Below, piece after piece: positions 25,960 to 33,442 of a stretch of DNA of 64,000 nucleotides. The notes beneath the pieces were generated by a model. It was not told the origin of the DNA. It did not search any database and saw only the letters and a list, made by a program, of their open reading frames with translations. The position numbers and the translations under genes are program-made. Source of the DNA: Clostridia bacterium (lineage in GTDB: Bacteria > Bacillota > Clostridia > Oscillospirales > Acutalibacteraceae); assembly GCA_017414965.1 (NCBI GenBank), contig JAFQJL010000026.1:1-64000 (forward strand), given 5' to 3'. How positions within the stretch are numbered: the stretch's first letter is position 1; every line of letters starts with the position of its first letter.

Positions 25960-25996
25960 AAAGAACCCCGATCCATACGGATCGGGGTTCTTTTTG
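25958..25996. terminator. Bidirectional terminator
   Basis: A-rich run, stem GAACCCCGATCC/GGATCGGGGTTC, T5. It lies between the small protein gene and the convergent flippase gene. Confidence 0.9.
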
Positions 25997-26000
25997 GTAA

Positions 26001-27587
26001 TCATCGTTTGAGAATGCGTCGCAGAGGGGCGATCAGCAGGTCTTTTTCGTATCGGTTCATAGAGAAGAACCACACCGATACCACGTAGATCAGTACGAAG
26101 ATCGCACCCCACAGCACCACGTCGAAATAGGAGTTTCGCATCGGCGCCCACACCGCAATGGCAATGGCGGCAAACGTCGGGACGATCATACCGGGGAGCA
26201 TCGTGCAAATGGATTTCCAGAAACTGCCGATGCCTAGTCCGATGTGCTTGCGGTAGTACCAGTTCATCAGGGGGACGTTGCCAAACAGCGAGGCGATCGC
26301 CGTGCCGAGCGCACAGCCGAGACCGGCAAACGATCCGATGAATTCGTTGCCGAAGGTGGCGGTCACATCGTTGGCAAAGCCGGCAAACCAATAGCCGAGC
26401 GGAATGCTCAATGCAAGGTTAGCAATGGTCACACCGAGGTAGACCATCGAACGGAACTTGTGCATATTTTTGGCACGCTGAATTTCAATGCCCAGCGTCT
26501 GGATTGCTTGAAACACCGTCGGCACAAACAGCATAATGGCGATGTAATACGAGATCGAGTACGCTTCGCTGCCGCCCCAGCAGATCGTAAACGGCAACCC
26601 GACGGCGACAAATCCCAACAGAATCATCATCAACAGCAAAAACTGTAAGCGTCCGATGCGGGTAAACAGCGCCGTCAGTTCTTTGTCCGAGCTGCCGGCC
26701 GCCACCAATCGATGCACGCGCGGCGTGAGCAGACCGGAGATGGAGTTGGACATATTGAGGTAATACTGGTGAAGCTGCGAGCCGATGGTATACACCGAGA
26801 TCGCCGTCGATCCCACCTGGAATCCCAGCACGATGCGGTCCATCGACCAGTTGATCTGGTCGACCAGAATGCCGATGAAAATGTAAAACGTATAGCCAAG
26901 CATTTCCTTGATCGGTACCGCATCAAACCGCCCGAAGCGGAATTTCATCCCCAACTTCTTGCAGCAGAACAGAATGTTGAGCACGCCCGAAAGCAGCGTG
27001 AAGAACAGGGTCATACTGACCATCGTGATCGATCGGAAGCCGGCGAGCAGCAGCGGGATCATCACCAGCGGATTAAACACCGTTTTGCCGATCGCGACGA
27101 GTTTTTGGAACAGATATTGCTCGTTGACCATCACGTTGGATTCAAACACGCTGATGGGGAAGGAGACCGCGGCGTTGACCGAGAGAATATACATCAGCGT
27201 ACGCGCCAGCGAAATTTCCTCCGGCGTGAGTTTGCTGCTGCCGAGCAGCACGTCGATGCCGCCGGCGATGATCGCGCCGAGGATCAGCACCAGCACGCCG
27301 AGCGCGGAGTAGATGGTCAAAAACATCCCGTTGAGTCGGGCGATGCCCTCGGCGTCGTCGTTGACGCGATAACGGGAGTAATAGCGCGTGTAGGTGCTGC
27401 CGAGACCGAAGCTGAGCAGGTTGAGATACGACACGATCGGCAATACCAGATTGTAAACGCCGAATTCCTGCGATCCCAGCATTTGCAGCATAATGGGGGT
27501 GTACACCAGCGAGGCGACGATGCCCATTCCCATCGATACATACGACAGTATCGCGCCGAATTTCAGTTGATTGACCGGTCGTGCCAT
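26001..27587 (-). CDS. Oligosaccharide flippase family membrane protein (Wzx/MATE-like)
   Basis: A 528-residue protein with about 12-14 membrane spans and the N-terminus VNQLKFGAILSYVSMGMGIVASLVYTPIMLQMLGSQEFGVYNL, typical of polysaccharide-biosynthesis flippases of the MVF/MATE superfamily. Such proteins move lipid-linked sugars across the membrane. There are no glycosyltransferases beside it, so it may serve a surface polymer made elsewhere. The start is supported by AAAGGGG and its own promoter. Confidence 0.82.
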   Translation of the reverse strand: MARPVNQLKFGAILSYVSMGMGIVASLVYTPIMLQMLGSQEFGVYNLVLPIVSYLNLLSFGLGSTYTRYYSRYRVNDDAEGIARLNGMFLTIYSALGVLVLILGAIIAGGIDVLLGSSKLTPEEISLARTLMYILSVNAAVSFPISVFESNVMVNEQYLFQKLVAIGKTVFNPLVMIPLLLAGFRSITMVSMTLFFTLLSGVLNILFCCKKLGMKFRFGRFDAVPIKEMLGYTFYIFIGILVDQINWSMDRIVLGFQVGSTAISVYTIGSQLHQYYLNMSNSISGLLTPRVHRLVAAGSSDKELTALFTRIGRLQFLLLMMILLGFVAVGLPFTICWGGSEAYSISYYIAIMLFVPTVFQAIQTLGIEIQRAKNMHKFRSMVYLGVTIANLALSIPLGYWFAGFANDVTATFGNEFIGSFAGLGCALGTAIASLFGNVPLMNWYYRKHIGLGIGSFWKSICTMLPGMIVPTFAAIAIAVWAPMRNSYFDVVLWGAIFVLIYVVSVWFFSMNRYEKDLLIAPLRRILKR

Positions 27588-27622
27588 ACGGCGAACACCC
27601 CTTTCTTTCCATAATTACCATT

Positions 27623-27651
27623 ATTATATACGATTTCTGCACAATTGTAAA
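27623..27651 (-). promoter_or_regulatory. Promoter of the flippase gene
   Basis: Minus strand TTTACA (27651-27646), 17 bp, TATAAT (27628-27623). Confidence 0.7.
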
Positions 27652-27691
27652 GTCACCTCTAAAATTTCCGCACAGTTTTTGCGTTTGCAGT

Positions 27692-27720
27692 TTGACATTG
27701 GAGGGTGTTTGTGGTATACT
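27692..27720 (+). promoter_or_regulatory. Promoter of the 97-residue protein gene
   Basis: TTGACA (27692-27697), 17 bp, TATACT (27715-27720). Confidence 0.78.
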
Positions 27721-27751
27721 ACGGTGTAGATAAATTTAGGAGGAATGACCG

Positions 27752-28045
27752 ATGGCGGAAAAAACCTTTTTGATGTATAAAGAAAAACCGTTGGTGCGTC
27801 AGGGCAACACGCTGTACTACGGTATGATGAACGAGCCGTTTGTGGTGATGTTGCAGATTCTGTCCACCAAAGAGACGAACGGCGTGACGCTGGCGGATAA
27901 GGTGTCGGTGCAGTTGATCTCGACCGACGAAACCATGCGTCCGAAGGATCGCATTGCCAAGCGGAGCGAAAAAAGCAGCCTGTTTGATGCGCTGGATATC
28001 GGCGCGATCTGGCTGGAACGCGCGATCCGCGACGCGAATAAGTAA
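27752..28045 (+). CDS. Conserved hypothetical protein
   Basis: A 97-residue soluble protein starting AEKTFLMYKEKPLVRQGNTLYYG. It has a small alpha/beta character with the stretch DKVSVQLISTDETMRPKDRI and a helical C-terminus (LFDALDIGAIWLERAI). I do not recognise a characterised family. Strong promoter, AGGAGG site and own terminator make it a real single-gene unit, probably well expressed. Confidence 0.65.
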   Translation: MAEKTFLMYKEKPLVRQGNTLYYGMMNEPFVVMLQILSTKETNGVTLADKVSVQLISTDETMRPKDRIAKRSEKSSLFDALDIGAIWLERAIRDANK

Positions 28046-28054
28046 GAAGCATAC

Positions 28055-28093
28055 AAAAAAGCGTCCCACTCATTGAGTGGGACGCTTTTTTTG
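28055..28093. terminator. Bidirectional terminator
   Basis: A long stem GCGTCCCACTCA/TGAGTGGGACGC between A6 and T7, shared with convergent ackA. Confidence 0.9.
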
Positions 28094-28103
28094 TTTTTTC
28101 AGA

Positions 28104-29303
28104 TTACATCGCCGAAACGATCTCCTTGGTGTCGCGCGCGATCACCAACTCCTCGTCGGTCGGGATGACGAACACACGGATCGCCGAATCCTTGCCGCTG
28201 ATCTCGATCTCCTGACGGCGAACGTGCGCCGCCTCGTCGTCGATGGTGACACCCAGCCACGCCAGATAATCCAGAATATCCTTGCGCAGACGGTACTGGT
28301 TTTCGCCCGAGCCGGCGGTCAACACGATCGCGTCCGCGCCGCCGAGCGCCATCAGATAACCGCCGATGGTCTTGGCGATCTGATACGAACGCACGTCCCA
28401 CGCCATCTTGGCGCGCTTGTCGCCGGCAACGATCGCCGCGTCGACGTCGCGGTCATCGGACGATTTGCCCGACAGGCTCGCCATACCGGATTTCTTGTTC
28501 ATGATGTTGTCCATCTCGGCAGGGGAAAGTCCCTCTTTTTCCATCAGGAAGGTGACCGCCGACGGATCCACCGCGCCGCAACGGGTGGACATCATAAAGC
28601 CGTCCAGCGGCGTCATACCCATCGAGGTGTCCACGACCTCGCCGTCCTTGATGGCGGCGATGGATGCGCCCGAGCCGATGTGGCAGGTGATAACACGCGT
28701 GCCCTTGCCGTCCGGCTTTCCGAGCAGTTCGAAGCAGCGTTTGGAAACAAACCGGTGGGAGGTGCCGTGGAAGCCGTAGCGGCGGATGCCGTATTTCTCG
28801 TAATACTCGTACGGCAGACCGTACATATACGCTTTTTCCGGCATGGTCTGGTGGAAGGCGGTGTCAAACACTGCTACCTGCGGAATATCCTTGCCAAACG
28901 CGGCGGTGGCCGCCTCAATTCCGCGCAGGCATGCCGGATTGTGGATGGGCGCCAGCGGAATGTACTGCTTCACCTTTTCCACCACCGTGTCGTCGATCAG
29001 ACAGGAGGCGGTAAAGGACGAGCCGCCCTGCACCACACGGTGACCGATCGCGGTGATCTCCGACAGATCGTCGATGACCTTGCCCGTGCCCTCGGTCAAC
29101 GCTTTTTTGAGTACTTCAAACGCGACCGTATGATCCGGCATCGGAATATCGGTGTCAAATTGCTGACCGTGCGCCTTGTGTTCCAAGTGACCGCCGTTGC
29201 CGATGCGTTCGCAGTTGCCCTTGGCCAACACGACCTCGCCGTCCATATCCATCAACTGATATTTCATCGAGGAACTGCCGGCGTTGATAACCAAAATCTT
29301 CAT
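28104..29303 (-). CDS. ackA: Acetate kinase
   Basis: A 399-residue enzyme that makes ATP and acetate from acetyl phosphate. The N-terminal signature is KILVINAGSSSMKYQLMDM; other conserved blocks are HRVVQGGSSF, FDTAFHQTMPEKAYMYGLP, RRYGFHGTSHRFVSKR, ITCHIGSGASIAAIKDGEVVDTSMG and RCGAVDPSAVTF. The start at 29303 follows AAGGAG. No phosphotransacetylase gene is beside it. It is divergent from tmcAL, whose product consumes acetate and ATP. Confidence 0.96.
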   Translation of the reverse strand: MKILVINAGSSSMKYQLMDMDGEVVLAKGNCERIGNGGHLEHKAHGQQFDTDIPMPDHTVAFEVLKKALTEGTGKVIDDLSEITAIGHRVVQGGSSFTASCLIDDTVVEKVKQYIPLAPIHNPACLRGIEAATAAFGKDIPQVAVFDTAFHQTMPEKAYMYGLPYEYYEKYGIRRYGFHGTSHRFVSKRCFELLGKPDGKGTRVITCHIGSGASIAAIKDGEVVDTSMGMTPLDGFMMSTRCGAVDPSAVTFLMEKEGLSPAEMDNIMNKKSGMASLSGKSSDDRDVDAAIVAGDKRAKMAWDVRSYQIAKTIGGYLMALGGADAIVLTAGSGENQYRLRKDILDYLAWLGVTIDDEAAHVRRQEIEISGKDSAIRVFVIPTDEELVIARDTKEIVSAM

Positions 29304-29322
29304 ATCGTTTCTCTCCTTGCAA

Positions 29323-29372
29323 TTTGTGTGCAAATATACTATTATTATAATAAGAACAATTCCGGATTGCAA
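29323..29372. promoter_or_regulatory. Overlapping divergent promoters of ackA and tmcAL
   Basis: Minus strand: TTGCAA (29372-29367), 17 bp, TATAAT (29349-29344). Plus strand: TTTGTG (29323-29328), 17 bp, TATAAT (29346-29351). The two -10 boxes share bases, so the polymerases must compete. Confidence 0.65.
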
Positions 29373-29383
29373 GGGGTGATCGT

Positions 29384-30592
29384 ATGAAAACTGTCGGCAT
29401 TGCCGCGGAATACAATCCGTTCCATAGCGGTCATGCGCATTTGATCGAGCGCGCGCGTGCGCAAGACGGCGCCAAGGCCAGCCACGTGGTAGCGGTGATG
29501 AGTGGTCATTTTGTGCAGCGCGGAGCGCCGGCGGTTCTGCCCAAGGCGGAACGCGTCAAGATGGCGCTGGCCAGTGGTGTGGATCTGGTGATCGAACTGC
29601 CGACGCCGTGGGCGCTGTCCTCGGCAGAGGGGTTTGCGCGCGGCTGCGTGTCGTTGCTGGAAGCGCTCGGTTGCGTGGACGTGATGGCATTTGGCAGCGA
29701 ATGCGGTCAGGTGGACACGCTGCAGCGAGTCGCGCGGCTGATGAACAAGCCGCGGTTTGGGGAATTGCTCCGTTACCGGATGTCCGGCGGCGCGTCCTAT
29801 CCGGAGGCACAACAAAAAGCGTTGACCGAAATGGCCGGAAGCGGTCTGGCTTCGGTGTTGGAGGATGCCAACAATACGCTGGGGATTGAATACATCCGTG
29901 CCATGACGAGCTTGCAGCCGTTTACGGTGATGCGTGCCGGTGCCGGTCACGACGCGGAGGTGCCGCTGGACGGCTTTGCATCCGCGTCGCTTTTGCGGCA
30001 GATGATCGGGCAGGGAAGGCTGACCGAAGCGATGCGTTATATGCCGGCGAACGCCCGTCCGATTTTGTCGGATGCCAAAGAAAAGGGCTGGTGTCCGGCG
30101 ACCGAGTCGACTGCCGAACGTGCGCTGCTTGCGCGGTTGCGGACGCTGTCGCCGGCGGATTTCGGTGAGTTGCCGGCGGTGTCGGAGGGGTTGGAAAACC
30201 GCATCGCCGAGGCCGCCAGACAGGCGACTTCGTATGAGGATCTGATCGACCGCATCAAGACCAAGCGGTATCCGCGCACGCGGATCTGCCGCGCGGTATG
30301 GTGCGCGTATCTGGGTATCACCGCGGAGGATGCGGCCGGCGTGCCACCGTACGTGCGGGTGCTGGGCGTGACCGAAAAAGGCTTGGAGTTGGTGCGTGCC
30401 GCGCGGCGTTCCTGTACGCTGCCGATCATCACGCGCACCGCGCAGGCAGAGCAACTGACCGGCAAAGCGCGTCGTATTTGGGAATTGGAGGCGGCGGCCG
30501 CCGATCTGTATGCGCTGGCGCTTCCCACGCCGTTTCCGTGCGGACGGGAGTATACCACCGGCGTCATTAAATATGGTGCCGAGGACATCTGA
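29384..30592 (+). CDS. tmcAL: tRNA(Met) cytidine acetate ligase
   Basis: A 402-residue nucleotidyltransferase-fold enzyme that forms N4-acetylcytidine at the wobble base of elongator tRNA-Met using acetate and ATP. The signature GIAAEYNPFHSGHAHLIERAR holds the ATP-binding HxGH-like motif; VMSGHFVQRGAPAVLPKAERV and IELPTPWALSSAEGFARG are family blocks. Length is typical of YlbM/TmcAL. The promoter overlaps that of ackA, so the acetate producer and an acetate consumer are transcribed back-to-back. Confidence 0.92.
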   Translation: MKTVGIAAEYNPFHSGHAHLIERARAQDGAKASHVVAVMSGHFVQRGAPAVLPKAERVKMALASGVDLVIELPTPWALSSAEGFARGCVSLLEALGCVDVMAFGSECGQVDTLQRVARLMNKPRFGELLRYRMSGGASYPEAQQKALTEMAGSGLASVLEDANNTLGIEYIRAMTSLQPFTVMRAGAGHDAEVPLDGFASASLLRQMIGQGRLTEAMRYMPANARPILSDAKEKGWCPATESTAERALLARLRTLSPADFGELPAVSEGLENRIAEAARQATSYEDLIDRIKTKRYPRTRICRAVWCAYLGITAEDAAGVPPYVRVLGVTEKGLELVRAARRSCTLPIITRTAQAEQLTGKARRIWELEAAAADLYALALPTPFPCGREYTTGVIKYGAEDI

Positions 30593-30619
30593 ATAAACGA
30601 CAAAATGCGGGACACACTA
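30591..30619 (+). promoter_or_regulatory. Possible forespore (SigG/SigF-type) promoter
   Basis: GAATA (30591-30595), 17 bp, CACACTA (30613-30619) resembles the SigG pattern GMATR and CATNHTA with one mismatch. No vegetative promoter is visible before the small gene at 30661. Confidence 0.4.
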
Positions 30620-30660
30620 TCCTCAGCAAACACCCAAAATTTGCAGAGGAGGAATGAACG

Positions 30661-30798
30661 ATGGCGAATCAGAAGAAGCAGAACAGCAATCAGTCGCGTA
30701 CGTCCAACGCCGCTAATCAGAACGCGAACAAGAACGCGAATAAGAATGCGAACGAAAACAAGAACGCGACCAACAAGAATGCCCGCAACAGCAAGTAA
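30661..30798 (+). CDS. Small Asn/Lys-rich protein, possibly spore-associated
   Basis: A 45-residue protein made almost only of Asn, Lys, Ala, Gln and Ser, with repeated NANKNANKNANENKN units. A strong GAGGAGG site stands before ATG 30661, and a terminator follows the stop. Low-complexity, hydrophilic, basic proteins of this size occur among small acid-soluble or coat-associated spore proteins, and a SigG-like promoter is visible. I cannot assign a known SASP family. It is shorter than usual gene-calling cut-offs. Confidence 0.6.
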   Translation: MANQKKQNSNQSRTSNAANQNANKNANKNANENKNATNKNARNSK

Positions 30799-30808
30799 TT
30801 CATGAACG

Positions 30809-30846
30809 AAAAAAAGAGGTGTGGAAAGATTTCCACACCTCTTTTT
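30809..30846. terminator. Bidirectional terminator
   Basis: A 15-bp stem AAAAAGAGGTGTGGA/TCCACACCTCTTTTT. It separates the small gene from the convergent SOS operon. Confidence 0.88.
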
Positions 30847-30855
30847 GCTGTGATT

Positions 30856-31257
30856 TTAGCCGGCCTTCTCCAGCGAGAGAACCGACAACTTGTCCGCCAC
30901 CTTGTTGAGTGCCTTGCGGTGCGCGGTGAACACCGACGACGGCTCCCGCCCGACCTGTGAAGCGATGGCGTCCCACGGATCGGCGTACAAATACCGCAGA
31001 CGAAGCACCCGTCGCTCCAACGAATTGAGCGTTTCGGTCGCATCGATCAGCCGGCGGACGTCAACACGAAGCCTGTCCAGCGCGGAGCGCAGCTTTTGCT
31101 GCTCCTGCTTTAACGGAAAGATTTCTTCGGGAACGTCGATATCGGATAACTCCTGCTGCAATTCCTGAAGACGACAACTGAAATTGACACACGGCATCCA
31201 TTGATCTTTCAGCTGTGTTCCGGCTTCGGTTAACGATTGATAATAGTTTCTTTTCAA
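30856..31257 (-). CDS. Sigma-70 region 4-like protein (SOS operon, second gene)
   Basis: A 133-residue protein with a TTG start eight bases after AAAGGAG. The C-terminal half reads LNSLERRVLRLRYLYADPWDAIASQVGREPSSVFTAHRKALNKVADKL, a sigma region 4-type helix-turn-helix like the DUF1492/phage late-regulator group. The N-terminal half is a coiled coil (QELQQELSDIDVPEEIFPLKQEQQKLRSALDRLRVDVRRL). There is no region 2, so it is not a complete sigma factor. It overlaps the upstream zinc-ribbon gene by four bases and lies behind a LexA box, so it should be made on DNA damage. Confidence 0.7.
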   Translation of the reverse strand: MKRNYYQSLTEAGTQLKDQWMPCVNFSCRLQELQQELSDIDVPEEIFPLKQEQQKLRSALDRLRVDVRRLIDATETLNSLERRVLRLRYLYADPWDAIASQVGREPSSVFTAHRKALNKVADKLSVLSLEKAG

Positions 31258-31451
31258 CGGCCCCACTCCTTTCCGGCAACAGAACAACGACATTCCTCCA
31301 AGCACTCTGCACAGACGGTGTCCCCGTCGATGTCGTAGTAGTACTCGTCAAAAATGGGCGAGTCACACCACGCGCAGATGCGGCGCTCCGGTACGATGGC
31401 CGCATTGGGGCAGCCGGACGCACAGGGAGTCTGCAAACAGATTTCACACAT
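31254..31451 (-). CDS. Small zinc-ribbon protein (SOS operon, first gene)
   Basis: A 65-residue cysteine-rich protein: CEICLQTPCASGCPNA, then CAWCDSPIFDEYYYDIDGDTVCAECLEECRC. Two CxxC pairs in the second part form a probable zinc ribbon; the first part could hold another metal site. ATG 31451 is preferred over ATG 31460, which touches the AGGAGG site. Seventeen bases of leader separate it from a perfect SOS box. The role is unknown; such ribbons are common in phage and SOS cassettes. Confidence 0.7.
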   Translation of the reverse strand: MCEICLQTPCASGCPNAAIVPERRICAWCDSPIFDEYYYDIDGDTVCAECLEECRCSVAGKEWGR

Positions 31452-31476
31452 GCGGCACATCCTCCTTTCCGTGTTC

Positions 31477-31490
31477 CGAACATATGTTCG
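31477..31490. promoter_or_regulatory. LexA (SOS) box
   Basis: CGAACATATGTTCG is a perfect 14-bp palindrome, identical to the Gram-positive LexA consensus. It lies just downstream of the -10 of the minus-strand promoter, where bound LexA would block transcription. Confidence 0.88.
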
Positions 31491-31502
31491 GTTTATGCTT
31501 GC

Positions 31503-31531
31503 ATTTTACCACGGCTGGAAGGATTTGTCAA
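31503..31531 (-). promoter_or_regulatory. Promoter of the SOS zinc-ribbon/sigma-like operon
   Basis: Minus strand TTGACA (31531-31526), 17 bp, TAAAAT (31508-31503); transcription would start within or near the SOS box. Confidence 0.8.
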
Positions 31532-31579
31532 TGCAAACCTACTGCAACACTGCAAAGGGATACACCTTTACAAATCAAG

Positions 31580-31626
31580 CAAAAAAAGAAAAACATCCCC
31601 GCTTTTCCGCAGAAAAGAGGGGATGT
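31580..31626 (-). terminator. Terminator of the DUF896 gene
   Basis: On the minus strand ACATCCCC/GGGGATGT closes a long imperfect stem (31626-31593) followed by a T-rich run. Confidence 0.75.
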
Positions 31627-31628
31627 AC

Positions 31629-31853
31629 TCACAATTTCTTGTTTTTTGCGATGGCTTTTTTTTGAAGTTTTTGCTTGGAGCCGTCCTCGTTTAGGATATA
31701 GGTGTTATCCAGCTGGGCGCGCAGGTTGGCTTTGTACTCGTCGATATACTCACGCCGGAGCGCCGCTTGCTCCGTCAGCTCGGCTTCGGTCAGTCCCTCT
31801 GCCTTTGCCTTGCGCGAAAGTGCGTTAATGCGGTCGATCTTTTGTTGATCCAT
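31629..31853 (-). CDS. DUF896 family protein (YnzC-like)
   Basis: A 74-residue protein: KIDRINALSRKAKAEGLTEAELTEQAALRREYIDEYKANLRAQLDNT is the DUF896 helical hairpin, with a basic Lys-rich tail. In Bacillus subtilis ynzC follows yneA in the SOS operon next to lexA; here lexA is about 1 kb away, but no LexA box precedes this gene. The start is set by GAGGTG upstream of ATG 31853. Function is unknown. Confidence 0.82.
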   Translation of the reverse strand: MDQQKIDRINALSRKAKAEGLTEAELTEQAALRREYIDEYKANLRAQLDNTYILNEDGSKQKLQKKAIAKNKKL

Positions 31854-31871
31854 TCGATTCACCTCGAAAGG

Positions 31872-31922
31872 AGTATAGCACACTTTTTTGCTTTTGACAA
31901 GTCTTTGTATTTGTGTTAAAAT
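31872..31922. promoter_or_regulatory. Divergent promoters with overlapping -35 boxes
   Basis: Plus strand: TTGACA (31894-31899), 17 bp, TAAAAT (31917-31922) for mtnN. Minus strand: TTGTCA (31900-31895), 17 bp, TATACT (31877-31872) for the DUF896 gene. The two -35 boxes occupy the same seven bases. Confidence 0.78.
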
Positions 31923-31952
31923 AAGGTAACATTTTATTTGAGGAGATTGCAT

Positions 31953-32660
31953 ATGGAGAAGTGGGGCATTATCGGAGCTATGGAATCCGAGGTTTTGCAG
32001 TTGATCGCGGCGATGACCGACGTCACCACCGCCGATTATGCCGGCAAGACGTATGTCGAGGGCACATTGGGCGTTCGCCGCGTGGTCGTCGTGCAATGCG
32101 GCATCGGCAAGGTAGCTGCGGCGATCAGCGCACAGGTGCTCTGCGATCGTTACGGCGTGACGGCGCTGATCAACACCGGCGTGGCCGGTGGTTTGCATCC
32201 GGCGCTTGCGGTGGGGGATATCGTGCTCGGCACCACCGCCGTGCAGCACGATTTTGACGTATCGGCGCTCGGATACGTGCGCGGTTATATGTGTACCGGC
32301 GGCGACGGGCAAAAGCCCACGCTGTACACGGCGGATGCCGCGCTGGCAGCGCGATTCCGTGCGGCCGCCGCTTCGCATTTGGGCGATCGCAAGGTGATCG
32401 AAGGACCGATCGCCACCGGTGATCTGTTTGTGGATTCCAGCGAGGTCAAGCAAGCCCTCATCCGCGATTTCGGTGCCGCAGCGGCCGAAATGGAGGGCGG
32501 CGCGATCGCGCAGGTCGCTACCGCCAACGGAGTGCCGTTCCTCATCATTCGGGCGATCTCGGATTTGGCGGAGCATCAGGCGAACGTGTCTTACGAAGCC
32601 TTCGAAAAGGAAGCGGCCAATCGCTCGGCCGCCATCCTGCTGGCTATGACCGAATGTTAA
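31953..32660 (+). CDS. mtnN: 5'-methylthioadenosine/S-adenosylhomocysteine nucleosidase
   Basis: A 235-residue hydrolase that removes adenine from methylthioadenosine and S-adenosylhomocysteine, part of methionine salvage and AI-2 formation. Signatures are WGIIGAMESEV at the start (catalytic Glu), VVQCGIGKVAAAISAQ, INTGVAGGLHP, AAEMEGGAIAQVA (ribose-binding Met-Glu) and IIRAISDLA with the catalytic aspartate. ATG 31953 follows GAGGAGA. It is monocistronic with a terminator. Confidence 0.94.
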   Translation: MEKWGIIGAMESEVLQLIAAMTDVTTADYAGKTYVEGTLGVRRVVVVQCGIGKVAAAISAQVLCDRYGVTALINTGVAGGLHPALAVGDIVLGTTAVQHDFDVSALGYVRGYMCTGGDGQKPTLYTADAALAARFRAAAASHLGDRKVIEGPIATGDLFVDSSEVKQALIRDFGAAAAEMEGGAIAQVATANGVPFLIIRAISDLAEHQANVSYEAFEKEAANRSAAILLAMTEC

Positions 32661-32675
32661 TGTAACGTAAACCAC

Positions 32676-32711
32676 TAAAAATCACCCCGTCATAAAGGGG
32701 GTGATTTTTTT
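32676..32711 (+). terminator. Terminator after mtnN
   Basis: Stem AAAATCACCCC/GGGGTGATTTT followed by T-rich sequence. Confidence 0.85.
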
Positions 32712-32724
32712 GGCGAAAATATTT

Positions 32725-32778
32725 TTGTTCGTAAAATTCGAACAAATGTTTGACAAATTGACAAAGTTGTGTTATACT
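32725..32778 (+). promoter_or_regulatory. lexA promoter with LexA box
   Basis: TTGACA (32750-32755), 17 bp, TATACT (32773-32778). The LexA box CGAACAAATGTTTG (32739-32752) overlaps the -35, giving autorepression. A half-site pair TTGTTCG/CGAACAA (32725-32731 and 32739-32745) forms a further inverted repeat. Confidence 0.82.
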
Positions 32779-32812
32779 CGTGTTGGAAAGGCTCGAAGAA
32801 AGGAGAATGGTT

Positions 32813-33400
32813 ATGGGTAAACCCTTAAACGAAAAGCAGCAAAAGGTGCTGACCTATCTGCAAGATCGCGCGCAGGAGGGCGTGCCGCCGTCGGTGCGCG
32901 AGATTTGTCTGGCCACCGGCATCAAGTCCACCTCCACGGTGCATTCGTATCTCCGTTTGTTGGAGGATGAGGGCTACATCAGCCGTGAAAGCGGCTTAAA
33001 CCGCGCCATTCGTATGCCGGGTGAAAACATCGCGCGCATTCCGTTGCTGGGTAAGGTTACCGCCGGTATGCCGATCTTGGCGGTGCAGGATGTGGAGGAT
33101 TACGTCCCGTATTCCGGCGGCCGTTTCCCTGCCAGCGAGATGTTTGCGCTCCGCGTCAGCGGTACGTCGATGATCAACGCCGGCATTCTCAATAACGATA
33201 TCGTCATTGTGCATCGCACGCCGGTGGCGGAAAACGGTGATATCATTGTCGCGCTGGTCGGCGATGAGGCGACGGTCAAACGCGTGTATTGGGAAAACAA
33301 TCAAGTGCGCTTGCAGCCGGAGAATCCGGAGTTTGCCCCCATCATCGTCAACGAAGTGGTGGTGCTCGGCAAGGTCGTGTCGCTGCTGCGTAGCTTCTAA
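32813..33400 (+). CDS. lexA: LexA repressor
   Basis: A 195-residue SOS repressor. Residues 1-65 are the winged helix (KPLNEKQQKVLTYLQDRAQ; SVREICLATGIKSTSTVHSYL). The self-cleavage site is Ala84-Gly85 in LGKVTAGMPI; the catalytic dyad is Ser119 (SGTSM) and Lys156 (ATVKRVYW). All are intact, so RecA-stimulated cleavage should work. ATG 32813 is chosen because an earlier ATG at 32807 touches AGGAG. Its own box lies upstream, and a second perfect box is at 31477. Confidence 0.95.
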   Translation: MGKPLNEKQQKVLTYLQDRAQEGVPPSVREICLATGIKSTSTVHSYLRLLEDEGYISRESGLNRAIRMPGENIARIPLLGKVTAGMPILAVQDVEDYVPYSGGRFPASEMFALRVSGTSMINAGILNNDIVIVHRTPVAENGDIIVALVGDEATVKRVYWENNQVRLQPENPEFAPIIVNEVVVLGKVVSLLRSF

Positions 33401-33410
33401 TGCTTATCCT

Positions 33411-33441
33411 AAAAGCCGATGCGGAAAACGCATCGGCTTTT
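33411..33441 (+). terminator. Terminator after lexA
   Basis: Stem AAAAGCCGATGCG/CGCATCGGCTTTT with GAAAA loop. Confidence 0.85.
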
Positions 33442-33442
33442 G

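Noticed and set aside
29345-30454. Minus-strand open frame opposite tmcAL
   Set aside because: Shadow frame in another gene, no binding site, extends into the ackA promoter.
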